From assembly GCA_964494505.1 (NCBI GenBank), contig CAZBRO010000012.1, positions 68,058 through 132,057 on the forward strand: 64,000 nt of DNA, read 5' to 3'. The stretch's first letter is position 1; every line of letters starts with the position of its first letter. Shown one piece after another: positions 51,637-60,602 of this stretch. The stretch comes from CAIYRG01 sp964494505. Its GTDB lineage: Bacteria > Pseudomonadota > Alphaproteobacteria > Micropepsales > Micropepsaceae. Made by a program: the position numbers and the translations under genes. A model generated the notes under the pieces. That model had not been told where the DNA came from and made no database searches. It saw nothing but the letters and a program-made list of their open reading frames with translations.

Positions 51637-52695
51637 CTACCGCTTCATCACATAGCGCATCATGCGCTTGGGGCCGACTTCGGCGCCGTAGATGATGCCG
51701 TCCTTGTCGATGGCGCAGCCCTCAGCGGCGCTGGTGCCCTTCGCGCCCTTGGCCGGATCCGGAATCAGGTATTGCACCTTGCCGTCGGCAACCGTGCCGA
51801 CGCGAATGCCGCGCGTCCAATCCTGATGGGTTTCGCTCGCGGACCCCGATTCCGAATCGCACACCACCATCTGGCCCGCCTGGTTGAAACCGATGCCGGC
51901 AGGACGCGAGAACTGTTCCCAGGAGTCCAGCAGCTTCCCGTCCTGGTCGAAAATATCGATGCGGTTGTTGTCGCGATTGGCGACGAAGACGCGGCCGCGG
52001 GAATCGATTTCGATGCCATGCGTGGTGGAGAAGGCGCCCGGACCGCTCCCCGGATGGCCCCATTCCTTGATGTATTTCCCGTTCTTGTCGAATTTGACGA
52101 TGCGTTCATTGGTGCCGTTGGCATGACCGTCGGCGACGAAAATGTCGCCATTGGCTGCGATCGCGACGTCGGAAGGCGCGTTGAAATGGGTCGCGTCCTT
52201 GCCCGAGACGCCGGGTGTCCCCAAGGTCATCAGCAGTTTTCCGGTCTTGTCGAATTTCTTCACGATCTGGCCGAGACCCATGGCGAGCGCACCCCGTCCG
52301 CGCTCGCCCTCCAGCACCGCGTCGGTGACCCAGACATTCTCCTGCGCATCGACATGGATGCCATGCGGGAAGGCGAACTGGCCCGCACCGAATTGGGCGA
52401 CGAGATTGCCATTGGCGTCGAACTTCATGATCGGATTGAGCTTGGAGCCGACGCAGCCATTGCCGCCGCAGCGATCCACAGCCCACACACTCTTGCCGTC
52501 GGGCGCGATGGCGACTCCCGCCGTGGAACCCCATTTGCGGCCGTCGGGCAGCTTGAACCAGTTGTCCACCGACTCGTAGGGATTAGGGAGGTTGTTGACC
52601 GGAGCCATAGGCATCGCGGCCATGCCTGTTCCCCAGGCTGCCAGCAGCGCCAATGCAGCCCCTCCCGCCAGTACCCTCGCGTGCGTCCTCGACAT
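51637..52695 (-). CDS. Exported six-bladed beta-propeller, copy 2
   Basis: A 352-residue paralog of the downstream copy, same orientation, 72 bases away. Signal peptide ends near GMAAMP. Blade phrases include AIAPDGKSVWAVDRCGGNGC, GDIFVADGHANGTNERIVKFD, GRVFVANRDNNRIDIFDQDG and MVVCDSESGSASETH. It differs from copy 1 by an insertion around LEGERGRGALAMGLGQ (residues 130-150). The CGGNGC/CGANSC pair near the N-terminal blade is shared and may form a disulfide. Confidence 0.82.
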   Translation of the reverse strand: MSRTHARVLAGGAALALLAAWGTGMAAMPMAPVNNLPNPYESVDNWFKLPDGRKWGSTAGVAIAPDGKSVWAVDRCGGNGCVGSKLNPIMKFDANGNLVAQFGAGQFAFPHGIHVDAQENVWVTDAVLEGERGRGALAMGLGQIVKKFDKTGKLLMTLGTPGVSGKDATHFNAPSDVAIAANGDIFVADGHANGTNERIVKFDKNGKYIKEWGHPGSGPGAFSTTHGIEIDSRGRVFVANRDNNRIDIFDQDGKLLDSWEQFSRPAGIGFNQAGQMVVCDSESGSASETHQDWTRGIRVGTVADGKVQYLIPDPAKGAKGTSAAEGCAIDKDGIIYGAEVGPKRMMRYVMKR

Positions 52696-52908
52696 TTTGC
52701 CTCCCCATTTCCCATGTGTTGTCGGGTGTTTTTACACCGCAAGCGGTAGAGCCGCCAGCGGCGGGCAGCCCTTCGCATCACAAGCCCGAAACCGGACCTT
52801 GACGGCGTCGGGTGCGTTTCTAAATCCAGCCCGCGTGGGCCTTGAGACAGGTCCGGCGGTTCGATTTTTCACGCGCGCGTGAACGCGCCAAGACGAAGGG
52901 AGGTATCC

Positions 52909-53235
52909 ATGCCGAACACACTCGTACCCGTTGCAGCATCCGTATTGGCGGTCGCCCTTTTGGGGACAGCCCAGGCGGCCCAGGCGCCCAATCTTGGCGG
53001 TAGCTATCGCTGCGGACCGGACGCCAAAGCCTGCGAATGGTCGGGCACGACCTTCACCGTCACCCAGAACGGCAACAATCTCGATATCAAGAACGACAAG
53101 GGCGCCATTGGTACCGCCATAGTGACCAGCAGCATCTCGGTCAGCGCCGGCGCCCCCTGGAACATGCTGGGCACGATTTCGCCCGACTCCAAGACCATCG
53201 ACTGGTCCAACGGCACGGAGTGGAAGAAGCAATAG
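52909..53235 (+). CDS. Small exported beta protein of unknown function
   Basis: A 108-residue protein with a signal peptide (cleavage near AQAAQA). Two cysteines (YRCGPDAKACEW) close a loop, then alternating beta strands (TTFTVTQNGNNLDIKND). The ATG at 52909 is preceded by GGGAGG at 52898-52903; the frame also opens earlier at 52879 but without such a site. A strong intrinsic terminator follows the gene. Function unknown. Confidence 0.72.
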   Translation: MPNTLVPVAASVLAVALLGTAQAAQAPNLGGSYRCGPDAKACEWSGTTFTVTQNGNNLDIKNDKGAIGTAIVTSSISVSAGAPWNMLGTISPDSKTIDWSNGTEWKKQ

Positions 53236-53256
53236 CCGCTTCGGCCGTTGTTTCCG

Positions 53257-53303
53257 AAGGCCCGGTTCGTCGCTTCCCCTAGCCCGCCGGGCCTTCTTCT
53301 TTT
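53257..53303 (+). terminator. Intrinsic terminator after the small exported protein gene
   Basis: AAGGCCCGG (53257-53265) pairs with CCGGGCCTT (53287-53295), nine base pairs, followed by CTTCTTTTG. The 21-base loop is long, but the GC stem plus T-rich tail on the plus strand is typical. It begins 22 bases after the stop codon and separates this gene from the cupin pair. Confidence 0.65.
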
Positions 53304-53360
53304 GCGCGCCCCGGCCCGCCGGATTAACATTGCGTGCGTCGAGGCCACGGGAGGGAAATC

Positions 53361-53888
53361 ATGAAAACCATTCTTGCCGCTTCAATCGCGGTATTGCTCG
53401 CCGCCGCCGCCAATGCGGCTCCGGCGCCGGGTGGTGCTGCCACCGACATCAGCAACGCCGATGTTCAGGCCATGGCAAAACGATTGTCCTCTCAGCCCGG
53501 AGGCGACGAATTGCTCCGCGTCGTGCCCATCAACAACGGAGAATACAATGTGGCTGTCGCCGTGGTGCACCGCGCGAAGGCGGCCAAACTCGACGCCACG
53601 CTCGAACATAGCCAGATCGCGGAGGTCTACCACATCATCTCCGGCAGCGGCACGATGGTGAGCGACGGCGGCATCGAGAATGCGAAGCCCAGCACCGATC
53701 CGCACACGCTCTCCGTTGTGGGTCCCTCTTCGGGCGGGAAGATCGCCGGAGGCCACACCCGCAAGATCAGTGCGGGCGACGTCGTGATCGTGCCGCCCAA
53801 CACCGCGCATGGCTGGAGCGAGGTGACCGAAGAGCTTGTCTATCTGGTGGTGCGCATGGATCCCAAGAAGGTCTTGAAACCGAATTAG
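53361..53888 (+). CDS. Exported cupin protein, tandem copy 1
   Basis: A 175-residue protein: signal peptide (ANAAP), then a cupin fold with LEHSQIAEVYHIISGSGTMV (motif 1, parts; His and Glu kept) and VIVPPNTAHGWSEV (motif 2 with His). GGGAGGGAAATC precedes the ATG at 53361. The next gene, nine bases after its stop, is a clear paralog: SQIAEVY-ISG-GT, VVI-PPNT-H and YLVVRMDP-KVL are shared. The two form a tandem-duplicated operon. Substrate unknown, probably periplasmic. Confidence 0.82.
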   Translation: MKTILAASIAVLLAAAANAAPAPGGAATDISNADVQAMAKRLSSQPGGDELLRVVPINNGEYNVAVAVVHRAKAAKLDATLEHSQIAEVYHIISGSGTMVSDGGIENAKPSTDPHTLSVVGPSSGGKIAGGHTRKISAGDVVIVPPNTAHGWSEVTEELVYLVVRMDPKKVLKPN

Positions 53889-53897
53889 GAGAGCACG

Positions 53898-54452
53898 ATG
53901 AGAACGGCCCTTGTATTGACGCTCGCTCTGGGCGTCGCGGGCGCGGCGCTGGCGCAGCAAGCACCGGGCGGCGCTGCAACCGACATCACCAATGCCGAGA
54001 TTCAGGCGGTGATCAAGAAGACGCCAAATCTGCCGGTCAGCGACCAGCAGATCCGCGTGGTGAGCATCAACGGCGATTATAATCTCGGCGTCGGCGTGGT
54101 GCACCGCGCCAAAACCGAGAAGCAAAGCGTCGGCGGCTCCGAGCACAGCCAGATCGCCGAGGTCTATCAGGTGATCTCCGGCACCGGCACGCTGGTGACA
54201 GGCGGCACGCTGGAAGGCGCAAAACAGCGCGATGCCAATGCAGAAGCGGTAAAGACTCTCACCGGCCCCAGCATGGAAGGCTCGCGCATCGTCGGCGGCG
54301 TCAGCCGGAAAGTGGGTCCCGGCGATGTCGTCATCATCCCGCCCAACACGCCGCATACATTTACGGAGATCACCTCGCCCGAGATCGTCTACCTCGTGGT
54401 GCGGATGGACCCGCACAAGGTGCTGCCGGCAGGCTATGTGAATAAACCCTAG
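53898..54452 (+). CDS. Exported cupin protein, tandem copy 2
   Basis: A 184-residue paralog of the preceding cupin. Signal peptide ends AALAQQ. Motifs: SEHSQIAEVYQVISGTGTLV (parts) and VVIIPPNTPHTFTEI. A ribosome site AGGAGAGCACG precedes the ATG. The stop codon TAG (54450-54452) overlaps the left end of a MITE-like element, so the element supplies or preserves the last base of the stop. Confidence 0.82.
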   Translation: MRTALVLTLALGVAGAALAQQAPGGAATDITNAEIQAVIKKTPNLPVSDQQIRVVSINGDYNLGVGVVHRAKTEKQSVGGSEHSQIAEVYQVISGTGTLVTGGTLEGAKQRDANAEAVKTLTGPSMEGSRIVGGVSRKVGPGDVVIIPPNTPHTFTEITSPEIVYLVVRMDPHKVLPAGYVNKP

Positions 54453-54551
54453 TGTGGTGGATTTGATGTTCTTGAGATCAGAATGGCATCCTCATAAAAT
54501 TCGCCCTCAATGTTGCTCCAAGATGCTGCAAATTTCGGATTCGCCACACTA
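54450..54551. mobile_element. MITE-like element (about 100 bp) with TA duplication and inverted ends
   Basis: The ends read TA-GTGTGGTGGATTTGA on the left and, in reverse complement, TA-GTGTGGCGAATCCGA on the right: 11 of 15 positions match after the TA. TA target duplication and short GTGTGG ends suggest a non-autonomous relative of IS630/Tc1-mariner elements. The matching symmetry even extends to CCC outside both TAs (CCCTAGTGTGG). It carries no gene. It lies exactly between the stop codons of the cupin gene and the convergent pyruvate-kinase gene, both of which end CCC-TAG within it. Confidence 0.65.
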
Positions 54552-56063
54552 GGGCACGTCGCCTTCCGACCAGGAGTGCAGCGCGCGAAGCATCGGCGTC
54601 TTCTTTACCTGATGCTCCGCCATCCGGCGCATGAGCCGGTCGAGCGTGGCGACGGCGCTTAGCACGTTGGGACCTTTGTTCAGCATCACGCATTCCGCGC
54701 GGCCCGCCATCGCGGCATCCGTCATTTCGCCGCGCGAGGGAACGCCTTTCTTCACCAATCCTTCGAGGACCTGGGTTGCCCAGATCGACGGAATATGGGC
54801 GGCTTCGCACAGCCACAGGATTTCCTCCTGCATTTCGGCGAGCCGCGTGAAGCCCAGCTCCACCGCAAGATCGCCCCGCGCGATCATGACTGCCAGCGGC
54901 TGTTGTCCGGCGGCGCGGACAATGATTTCGGGAAGATTCTTCACCGCGCGCGGCGTTTCGATCTTGGCGACCAGTCCCAATTTCCGCCAATCGGGGCGCC
55001 GCTTCGCCAGTTCCTGCTGCAGCATCGCGACATCTTCGGCCGTCTCCACGAAGGAATAGCCGGCCAGATCGGCGTGCTCGGCGATGAAGTCGAGATCTTC
55101 CAGATCCTGCCCGGTCAAGGGATCGAGATTGAGCCGCACGCCGGGAAAATTGATGCCGCGTTCGGGCTGGAGCTTCACGCCTTTCTGACGGCCTCCTTCG
55201 ATATGCACCAAATATCCGCAGGACACTTCGCGACTGACGTGACCGCGCAGCTTGCCGTCGTCGATGGAGACCGGATCGCCGGGTTTCAGCCCGTCGAGCA
55301 CCTGGGGCGGCGCACAAGCAGCTTTGAAGCCCGGCCCTTCCGGGCAGAGCGCAATATCCCGGCAGAGCAGAATGTCGTCGCCCACGAGAAGCCGTCCACG
55401 GTCCGGCGGCGTTGCGGTTGCTGCAAGGCGCACTTTCGGGCCCGCTATATCCATCAGGATCCGGATGCGGCGCCCGATTGTGCTCTCGGCCTTACGGACA
55501 TTGGCGATCATGCGTTCCCAGACCGCGCGGCCATCATGGGCGCAATTGATCCGCACGCAGTCCATTCCGGCGCGGCCCAGTCGCAAGAGAAAATCAGGAT
55601 CGTCAGCCGCTTCGGGCCCCAGTGTGACCAGGATGAATCCTCGCCCTGACGCCTGGGTTCCGAAAATTTCCTCGACATTGCGCCCGAGCATGCGCTCGCC
55701 GCGAAAGAATTGATGGGAAGATGGGAAGGGCGGTTCCGGACCGCTCTTGCTCGCAAGCCGGCTCAGAACTGCGATCACCGCATCGACATTGGCCAATACG
55801 TGGCCCTCGGCCCGGCCGAGCGAGGACAGACCCAATGCCATCAGCCGTCTTTGCAGCGGTCGGAGGTCGTCGCGCCGAAACGCGAGATATTGAGCGAAAT
55901 TCAACGCGCTCGCCGCGAAACGGGACCGCGCGATCTGGTGCTTCCAGCCATCATAGGACGCGCGGCCTTCGCTCGCGATGCCGGTGCGCAGCGTTATGAT
56001 GTCATGCAGCAAATCCGAGGCAATGCGCTGCGTGCTTTCGGGCTCTTTTGGTGCGGACGCCAT
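54549..56063 (-). CDS. Atypical pyruvate kinase with N-terminal extension and no C-terminal regulatory domain
   Basis: A 504-residue protein. From about residue 145 it follows the pyruvate kinase barrel: VTLGPEAADDP, GMDCVRINCAHDG (R-x-N kept), MDIAGPKVRL, VAKIETPRAVKNLP with the catalytic Lys, MIARGDLAVELG, and ATQVLEGLVKKGVPSRGEMTD. Substitutions in conserved spots (INCAHDG for N-F-SHG, VMLNKGP for VMLSGET) are striking. The allosteric C domain is absent and a 140-residue helical N-terminal extension is present. An ordinary pyk may exist elsewhere. Start at 56063 has AAAGG four bases upstream. Confidence 0.82.
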   Translation of the reverse strand: MASAPKEPESTQRIASDLLHDIITLRTGIASEGRASYDGWKHQIARSRFAASALNFAQYLAFRRDDLRPLQRRLMALGLSSLGRAEGHVLANVDAVIAVLSRLASKSGPEPPFPSSHQFFRGERMLGRNVEEIFGTQASGRGFILVTLGPEAADDPDFLLRLGRAGMDCVRINCAHDGRAVWERMIANVRKAESTIGRRIRILMDIAGPKVRLAATATPPDRGRLLVGDDILLCRDIALCPEGPGFKAACAPPQVLDGLKPGDPVSIDDGKLRGHVSREVSCGYLVHIEGGRQKGVKLQPERGINFPGVRLNLDPLTGQDLEDLDFIAEHADLAGYSFVETAEDVAMLQQELAKRRPDWRKLGLVAKIETPRAVKNLPEIIVRAAGQQPLAVMIARGDLAVELGFTRLAEMQEEILWLCEAAHIPSIWATQVLEGLVKKGVPSRGEMTDAAMAGRAECVMLNKGPNVLSAVATLDRLMRRMAEHQVKKTPMLRALHSWSEGDVP

Positions 56064-56180
56064 GTTACCTTTTACTCGTGGGTTCCGCAGCATCACGCCT
56101 GTGTGTGACAAACTGAGGACGGAATGCCGTGAAAGGCCACGCGTGGCTACGCCCGCGAATGGCGGTTTGCCTCGATGAAC

Positions 56181-56211
56181 AAGAAAAGGGGCCGGCTTTC
56201 ACGGGCCCCTT
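56181..56211 (-). terminator. Intrinsic terminator on the minus strand
   Basis: AAGGGGCC (56211-56204 read on the minus strand) pairs with GGCCCCTT (56193-56186), loop of ten bases, followed by TTCTTGTT. The gene ending at 56249 lies just upstream in the same direction, so this ends its transcript, possibly that of the whole PQQ-dehydrogenase pair. Confidence 0.7.
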
Positions 56212-56248
56212 GAGAAATGCTCAGTTTTCGCTTTGACCGGCTGAGGCT

Positions 56249-56806
56249 TTATTTCAGCGTTGCCACATCGACCGAGCCGGGTTCGGCCCGCTCAGGGCGA
56301 AAGGCCAGCGAATCCACGAACCGTCCCGGTTCGCCCGTCTCATAATCGCCATTGGCCGGCAGCACGGTCGCCTGCAGCGTGATCAGCCGCCCATTGACGA
56401 AATAGAACGCGGCCAAGGTGCGCCCGCCATTGTTGGGCTGATCGATCGTGAGCTTGCGCCCGTACAGACCATCCACGCGGCCGAACGTGTCCATGCGCAG
56501 CTTCTTCTTGTCCTGGAACAGGAACGTGGCTTCGCCCAGGAGCACCGCGCCCTCGTTCGCGCGCTTGGAGAAATCGGCCACGGTCACTTTGTATTCGATG
56601 TTGTCGTCGACCGAGCGATAAACGACGGCATCCATGGTGCCGGCCAATTGGCCGCTGACCTTGGCCTTCTCGAGTTTGAGAACGCCCGGCGCTTCGAAGG
56701 AAAAGCCCATCGCCTTGCTGATATAGCTGTGCCAGGCCGCGTCGGCCGGCGCCGTCATCGCCGCCAGCACTACGCCCGCCAGCGCTGCCATCATTGTGAT
56801 CCGCAT
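56249..56806 (-). CDS. Exported protein of unknown function
   Basis: A 185-residue protein with signal peptide (ending APADAA). The body reads WHSYISKAMGFSFEAPGVL, followed by beta-rich segments and VNGRLITLQATVLPANGDYE, ending SLAFRPERAEPG. It resembles small exported proteins with a PsbP/LolA-like beta sheet, but no family can be named. GGGAGGG precedes the start. It lies 22 bases after the PQQ dehydrogenase gene, so the two are probably cotranscribed and it may help the enzyme. Confidence 0.7.
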   Translation of the reverse strand: MRITMMAALAGVVLAAMTAPADAAWHSYISKAMGFSFEAPGVLKLEKAKVSGQLAGTMDAVVYRSVDDNIEYKVTVADFSKRANEGAVLLGEATFLFQDKKKLRMDTFGRVDGLYGRKLTIDQPNNGGRTLAAFYFVNGRLITLQATVLPANGDYETGEPGRFVDSLAFRPERAEPGSVDVATLK

Positions 56807-56828
56807 ATGTCCCTCCCTGAGCTTGGTT

Positions 56829-58970
56829 TTAATTCGGCAGGCTGAACGCGATGAACTCGCCCGAGTAGCGAGGATCGCTCACCTCGACCACGATGTATTG
56901 TTTCCCATCGACGCTGTAGGTCATCGGCGAGCCGCTCTGCTGCGCGGGCATCAACACCGCGCCGACTTGCGCACCCGTCAGCTTGTCGTAGGCCCGCAGC
57001 ATCGCGCCCTTGGGATGGTCGGGCGTGGTCGTCGATTGCGGGTCGCCCATGATCACCAGCGTCTTGGTGACGAGCAGTCCCACGCCCCAGGTCCCCGGCT
57101 GCCCGGTCTTGGGGATGCTGATGCCGCGCAGCATGGGATTGTTGCGGATGTCGTCGGGGGTGTCGCCGTGCGGCGTCTGCCATTTGAGCTGGCCCTTGTC
57201 CAAATCGACCGCGGCCAGCAATCCGTAAGGGGGCTTTACGAGGGGGAGCCCGCTTATGGAAAAATTGGCGGGCGGCGTGCCCGGAGCGGGCGGGGGCGGT
57301 GCACCGGAGGCCGCTTCCCGCGCGCGCTGGGCGGTCAGCGGCGCATCGGCCGCGCAGCAATCGCCGGGTCCGAGCACGATCTGGAACGGACGGCCCTCGA
57401 CGCCGGTGACATAGCGCATATCGGTGAATTCGGCCGGCGGCGTCCGCAAGGAGCGGTTGCCCGGATTGTTCCCTGCCGGTGCAAACGCGATGTGCAGTTC
57501 GGGATCGTAGCCGCCGCCGGGCCAGTTGGTGGCGGTGCCGGCAACGATGGCCCCCAGCATGCCCTTGTCGTCTCCAAGCGCGGGCGGCTGAAAGGGATTG
57601 CCCGACACTTTGTAGCGTTTGAGGAATTCGACCGCCTGCGCCCGCAAAGCCGGCGTGAAGTCGATCAGATCGTCGGGCAGCTTCAGCGAATTGCGCGCAT
57701 ATTTGAGGCTGTCCGGCGGGAAGGGCTGTGTGGCTGCGGTCTTCTCGCCCGGCACGTCGGATTGCGGCACCGGCCGCTCCTCGATCGGCCACACGGGAAC
57801 ACCCGTGACGCGATCGAAGACATACATCCAGCCTTCCTTGCTCGGCACCGCGACCGCCTTGATGGCGCGTCCGTTGACATTGATGTCGGCAAGGATCGGC
57901 ATCGACGACATGTCGTAATTCCAGATCGGATGATGCACGAACTGGAAATGCCATTTGCGCTGGCCGGTCTTGAGATCGACGGCGACCAGACTCTCCGCGA
58001 ACAGATTGTTGCCCGGCCGCTGGCCGCCATAATAGTCCGAAGAAGGCGTCTCGACCGGCAGATAGGCGAGGCCCAGTTCCGGGTCGGCGCTGATATGGGT
58101 CCACACTCCGGTATTGCCATTCTCGGCCCAGGAATTGTTCTCCCAGGTCTCGCTGCCGAATTGGCCCGGCCGGGGAATCGTGTCGAACCGCCAGAGCTGC
58201 TTGCCGGTCTTCACGTCGAACGCGCGCACCAGCCCCTTGGTGTTGTTATGGGTCTCGATGGTGGCCCCTTCCTTCATGGACGAGCCCACCAGCACGACAT
58301 CGCCCGCGATGGTGGGCGTGGAATGGACACCGATTTCACCGGTGTCGAGATCGATTTGCTGGCCGGTGCCTTTGATGACGCCCACTTTCAGATCGACCAC
58401 GCCGCCCGTGCCGAAGGAGGTGATGATCTGCCCCGTCTTGGCGCTCAGTTCGACCAGCCGGTAGCCGGTGGTGACATAGACGATACGGTCGTCGCCCTTG
58501 CCGTCGGTCCAATAGGAAACGCCGTGTCCGGACAATTGCCGCGGCGCCACGGCCGCGCGTTTGCCTTCGCGCAGAGAGTGCGTCCAGATGATCTCGCCGG
58601 TCTTGGCATCGAGTGCGACCACTGCGCGCCGCGTACCCGCCGTCGTGTAGAGCACGCCCTTGACCATGATGGGTGTGGCTTCGAGCTTCCACTCCGGATA
58701 CGGCCCGAAGGCGTCGGTCTTGAGCCGCCAGGCGACCTTCAGCTGGTTGAAATTCGAAGCGTTGATCTGGGCGAGCGGCGAATAGCGCGTGCCCTTGATG
58801 TCGGCGGCATAAGCGGGCCATTCGCCATTGGCAGTCGAGGGTTGCGCATTTCCGGCAAATTGCTGCGGGGCTGCGCCGCCCACAAAGATTTGACCCCAAA
58901 CCCGCGGCGCCACGGCGGCGGCCACGATCAGCGCCAGTACGGATGCGGAGAGAAAATGTTTGCGCGACAT
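56829..58970 (-). CDS. PQQ-dependent dehydrogenase (exported quinoprotein)
   Basis: A 713-residue periplasmic quinoprotein. After a signal peptide (ending RVWGQ) come eight propeller blades with typical phrases: VVALDAKTGEIIWTHSLREG, YWTDGKGDDRIVYVTTGYRLVELSAKTG, GLVRAFDVKTGKQLWRFDT, and LVAVDLKTGQRKWHFQFVHHPIWNYD (each shown in part). The WPAYAADIKGTRYSPLAQI start of the propeller is that of glucose/alcohol-type PQQ dehydrogenases. No cytochrome c domain follows. GGGAG is seven bases before the ATG at 58970. It oxidises an alcohol or sugar and passes electrons to ubiquinone or a cytochrome; substrate unknown. No pqq biosynthesis genes are in the window. Confidence 0.9.
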   Translation of the reverse strand: MSRKHFLSASVLALIVAAAVAPRVWGQIFVGGAAPQQFAGNAQPSTANGEWPAYAADIKGTRYSPLAQINASNFNQLKVAWRLKTDAFGPYPEWKLEATPIMVKGVLYTTAGTRRAVVALDAKTGEIIWTHSLREGKRAAVAPRQLSGHGVSYWTDGKGDDRIVYVTTGYRLVELSAKTGQIITSFGTGGVVDLKVGVIKGTGQQIDLDTGEIGVHSTPTIAGDVVLVGSSMKEGATIETHNNTKGLVRAFDVKTGKQLWRFDTIPRPGQFGSETWENNSWAENGNTGVWTHISADPELGLAYLPVETPSSDYYGGQRPGNNLFAESLVAVDLKTGQRKWHFQFVHHPIWNYDMSSMPILADINVNGRAIKAVAVPSKEGWMYVFDRVTGVPVWPIEERPVPQSDVPGEKTAATQPFPPDSLKYARNSLKLPDDLIDFTPALRAQAVEFLKRYKVSGNPFQPPALGDDKGMLGAIVAGTATNWPGGGYDPELHIAFAPAGNNPGNRSLRTPPAEFTDMRYVTGVEGRPFQIVLGPGDCCAADAPLTAQRAREAASGAPPPPAPGTPPANFSISGLPLVKPPYGLLAAVDLDKGQLKWQTPHGDTPDDIRNNPMLRGISIPKTGQPGTWGVGLLVTKTLVIMGDPQSTTTPDHPKGAMLRAYDKLTGAQVGAVLMPAQQSGSPMTYSVDGKQYIVVEVSDPRYSGEFIAFSLPN

Positions 58971-59146
58971 CGTCCACTCCCGAGGAAAATGAGGAATACA
59001 GGGGACGCGAATTGCCACATGCCGGGCGGCACTACGGAACTATAGCGCCAAACGGGCAGGCTTACACGCGCGTTACGTTCGCCGGCCTCTGTGCGCCTCA
59101 TGGCGGAAGGGCTAGAGTTCGATGCCCAGCCCCTTATGCAACGCCA

Positions 59147-60571
59147 ATGAATCCAGTCCCTTCGAGCACAGCCGAACCCGATTCCCGGGAGAGCGATTCC
59201 CGCCTCGATCTGGTGACGGCTGCGGCTGATCTCGGCATCTGGGATTGGGACGTCCTCACCGGCGGCATGGACTATTCGCCCCGGGCGAAGGCGATCTTCG
59301 GCTTCTCGCTAAATGCCCCGGTCACTCTTGAGATGGTGCGGGCCGCAACCCACCCCGATGACCGTCTGTGGACCACGGATCTCACGCGCCGCTCGCTCGA
59401 TCCTTCGGTGCGCGAGCGGCAGCCTTACGAATACCGTATCGTGTGGCCGGATGGTTCGGTCCACTGGGTGCTCGTGTATGGCCAGGCGGTGTTCGAGACG
59501 GTGGAGGGCATCACGCGGGCCACGCGCTTCATCGGCACCGTTCAGGACATCACCCAGCACAAGCAGACGGAAAATGCGCTCCGGCACTCGAACACGCGCC
59601 TGAGGCTCGCGCTGGGGGCCGGACGCATGGCGGTCTGGGAATACGATATCGCGAAGAATGCACTGACCGGCTCGCCCGAGCTCAACCGCCTGCTCGGCTT
59701 TCGCGAGGACGAAAAGCCGTCGCTCGAAGACGTCCAGGCCCGTTACTATCCGGGCGAGCTGGAAAGATTGGAGCACGCAGGCCTTGCGGCCCTCCAGAGC
59801 GAAGAACACTTTTTCGAAGTCGAATTTCGCTATCACATGCCTGATCGGAGCCTTCGCTGGCTGCTCGTGCGCGCGGAGATCGTTCTCAACGCGCAAGGCG
59901 TGCCGCAAACCGCGATCGGTGTGCTGCTCGACGTCACCGACCGCAAGCAGCATGAGGAACATCTCGAGGTTCTGCTGCACGAGATTTCCCACCGCTCGAA
60001 GAATCTTCTGTCGGTGGTCCAGGCCATGGTCCGGCTCGCGGGCCGCAACAGCAATGATCCCGGCGCTTTCGAAAAGGATATTCTCGGCCGCATCCAGGCG
60101 CTGGCCCGCACGCACGATCTGCTGCTGCAGGAAGACTGGCGTGGCGCGCGCCTGGAGCAAGTGATCCGAAGCCACATCAAGCCATTCTCCGACATCGATT
60201 CAGCGCGGATCGTTCTGTGCGGCCCGCCGGTTCTTCTGGGCGCCAGGGCCGCGCAGCATTTGAGCATGGCGATTTACGAGCTTGCGACGAACGCCTGGAA
60301 ACACGGCGCGCTTTCCGTGCCGGATGGGCGCGTCACGATTTCATGGGAGCCGATCCGCGATCCGAAAGGCTCGGAGCAATTGTGCCTGACCTGGCAGGAG
60401 CGGGGAGGTCCGCCCGTGAGTCCTCCTCAGCGCCGCGGCTTCGGCAGTTTGGTGCTGGAACGCATGTGGAAGTCCGACGCCGATATGCCCTCGCTGCTGG
60501 AGTTCCCGGCCGAGGGTGTGGTGTGGAACATCGTCTGGGCGTCCAACGAATTCTCCCACGCATCGGCGTAG
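59147..60571 (+). CDS. PAS-PAS HWE-family sensor histidine kinase
   Basis: A 474-residue soluble kinase. Two PAS domains (about residues 25-140 and 150-275) each end in a typical PAC segment (FIGTVQDITQHKQTENAL, GVLLDVTDRKQHEEHL). The phosphoacceptor box is LLHEISHRSKNLLSVVQAM, and the ATPase part has ELATNAWKHGAL and a WQERGGPPV plus GFGSLVLERM end, matching the HWE group. No membrane helix, so it senses an internal signal such as light, redox or a ligand. No response regulator adjoins it. Divergent from the PQQ dehydrogenase; the frame open upstream to 58943 is shadow coding. Confidence 0.88.
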   Translation: MNPVPSSTAEPDSRESDSRLDLVTAAADLGIWDWDVLTGGMDYSPRAKAIFGFSLNAPVTLEMVRAATHPDDRLWTTDLTRRSLDPSVRERQPYEYRIVWPDGSVHWVLVYGQAVFETVEGITRATRFIGTVQDITQHKQTENALRHSNTRLRLALGAGRMAVWEYDIAKNALTGSPELNRLLGFREDEKPSLEDVQARYYPGELERLEHAGLAALQSEEHFFEVEFRYHMPDRSLRWLLVRAEIVLNAQGVPQTAIGVLLDVTDRKQHEEHLEVLLHEISHRSKNLLSVVQAMVRLAGRNSNDPGAFEKDILGRIQALARTHDLLLQEDWRGARLEQVIRSHIKPFSDIDSARIVLCGPPVLLGARAAQHLSMAIYELATNAWKHGALSVPDGRVTISWEPIRDPKGSEQLCLTWQERGGPPVSPPQRRGFGSLVLERMWKSDADMPSLLEFPAEGVVWNIVWASNEFSHASA

Positions 60572-60602
60572 GCGGCTGTCCGAAGCGGACCCGGCCGGCG
60601 CG

